Source: a bacterium
GTDB lineage: Bacteria > Patescibacteriota > Gracilibacteria > UM-FILTER-43-11
Direction of reading: 5' to 3'
Length of the DNA stretch: 5,286 nucleotides
Assembly: GCA_030426875.1 (NCBI GenBank)
Contig: JAUHXI010000113.1
Location: 1-5,286 of the forward strand
Shown here: one piece after another, positions 4,848 through 5,286 of the stretch
Position numbering within the stretch: position 1 is the stretch's first letter
Layout: every line of letters starts with the position of its first letter
Notes under the pieces: generated by a model
Told to the model about the DNA's origin: nothing
Seen by the model: only the letters and a program-made list of their open reading frames with translations
The model's database searches: none
Program-made: the position numbers and the translations under genes

Positions 4848-5286
4848 ATGTTCTACCTCCTCGCTCTCACCTCTATGATCGGTTATGGCATTCAAATGGC
4901 TTTTTTGGCTCATATTTCTAGAAAAGTGGACGCCTTAGACATCAGTTTTTATCGAAACATCACCTTTGTTGTCACCCTCCTTCCTCTTCTTTTTTTAGCT
5001 TCGCGTCAGGAAATTCTGGCAGTTTTTGAGTTCTGGCCTCAGCTTTTATTGATGGGCTTTACGGCAGTTTTAGGGCTATGGGGCTCCTTTGCCTCGTTTC
5101 GTTTTTTACCAGTGGGCATTGCTGACTCGTTTAAAAAGGCGCTCACCACCATTTCCATTGTTTTTATGGGGTTTATTTTTTTAGGTGAGTTGCATTCAAT
5201 CGGTGAGATCATTTTGATTTTTGTGGTGATCATGGCGATTGTTTTTCTTGGATTGCAAAAGAATCACATGCCCCATTTGGATTCAC
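4848..5286 (+). CDS. DMT/EamA-family membrane transporter, N-terminal half (cut by right edge)
   Basis: The frame opens at ATG 4848-4850 (an in-frame TAG lies at 4830-4832) and runs for 146 codons to the edge without a stop. It encodes about five hydrophobic segments at residues ~2-21, 31-51, 64-86, 92-113 and 117-136, the pattern of one EamA repeat; complete members have ten segments and near 290-300 residues, so the second half lies beyond the window. Family-like features are FYRNITFVV at the start of segment 2, SFASFRFLPVGIADSFKKA between segments 3 and 4, and FLGE after segment 4. Members export or import small metabolites in the inner membrane; the substrate cannot be read from the sequence. 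No Shine-Dalgarno site is visible. A second in-frame ATG at codon 10 would delete much of segment 1 and is less likely. Confidence 0.85.
   Translation, partial: MFYLLALTSMIGYGIQMAFLAHISRKVDALDISFYRNITFVVTLLPLLFLASRQEILAVFEFWPQLLLMGFTAVLGLWGSFASFRFLPVGIADSFKKALTTISIVFMGFIFLGELHSIGEIILIFVVIMAIVFLGLQKNHMPHLDS

Noticed and set aside
5039..5233. 64-codon minus-strand ORF opposite the transporter gene
   Set aside because: Its lysine-rich text is the antisense of hydrophobic membrane-segment codons.
1..5286. CRISPR array, tRNA or rRNA genes
   Set aside because: No regularly spaced repeats and no tRNA- or rRNA-like segments were seen on either strand.

Overview
The window reads as a piece of bacterial chromosome with conserved housekeeping genes (a UvrD/PcrA-type helicase and the 16S rRNA dimethyladenosine transferase RsmA/KsgA), interrupted by accessory sequence. 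All reading frames work with the standard code. Shine-Dalgarno sites are weak or absent at most starts, leaders look short, and an AT-rich gene of unknown function sits between the two housekeeping genes. The protein style and the RhuM-family gene would fit an uncultured lineage such as the candidate phyla radiation (for example Peregrinibacteria-like), but this taxonomic call is a low-confidence inference; nothing in the window fixes the phylum.

Layout, left to right. Positions 1-509 (minus) hold the N-terminal part of a RhuM-family protein that runs off the left edge. It is divergent, by only 34 bp, from a complete 751-residue PcrA/UvrD-type helicase (544-2799, plus), which has all superfamily 1A motifs, a Tudor-like C-terminal module and an unusual acidic tail ending in Pro-Phe. 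Then comes a 167-bp gap with a perfect 32-bp AT-rich palindrome, and a convergent AT-rich gene of unknown function (2967-3638, minus). Upstream of that gene lies a 238-bp gap with a doubtful 62-codon ORF and two candidate divergent promoters.

RsmA is complete at 3877-4701 (plus). A 146-bp spacer follows, with AT-rich inverted motifs and a GC-rich REP-like hairpin. The window ends inside a DMT/EamA-family membrane transporter gene (4848 to the right edge, plus).

How the parts relate: the helicase and RsmA are core information-processing functions and do not form an operon with each other. The RhuM gene and the 223-residue orphan look like accessory cargo beside them. No complete defence or mobile system can be demonstrated in this window. 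The most unusual signals are the SSB-like tail on the helicase, the 32-bp palindrome made of two tandem 12-bp palindromes, and the sharply AT-rich orphan gene.
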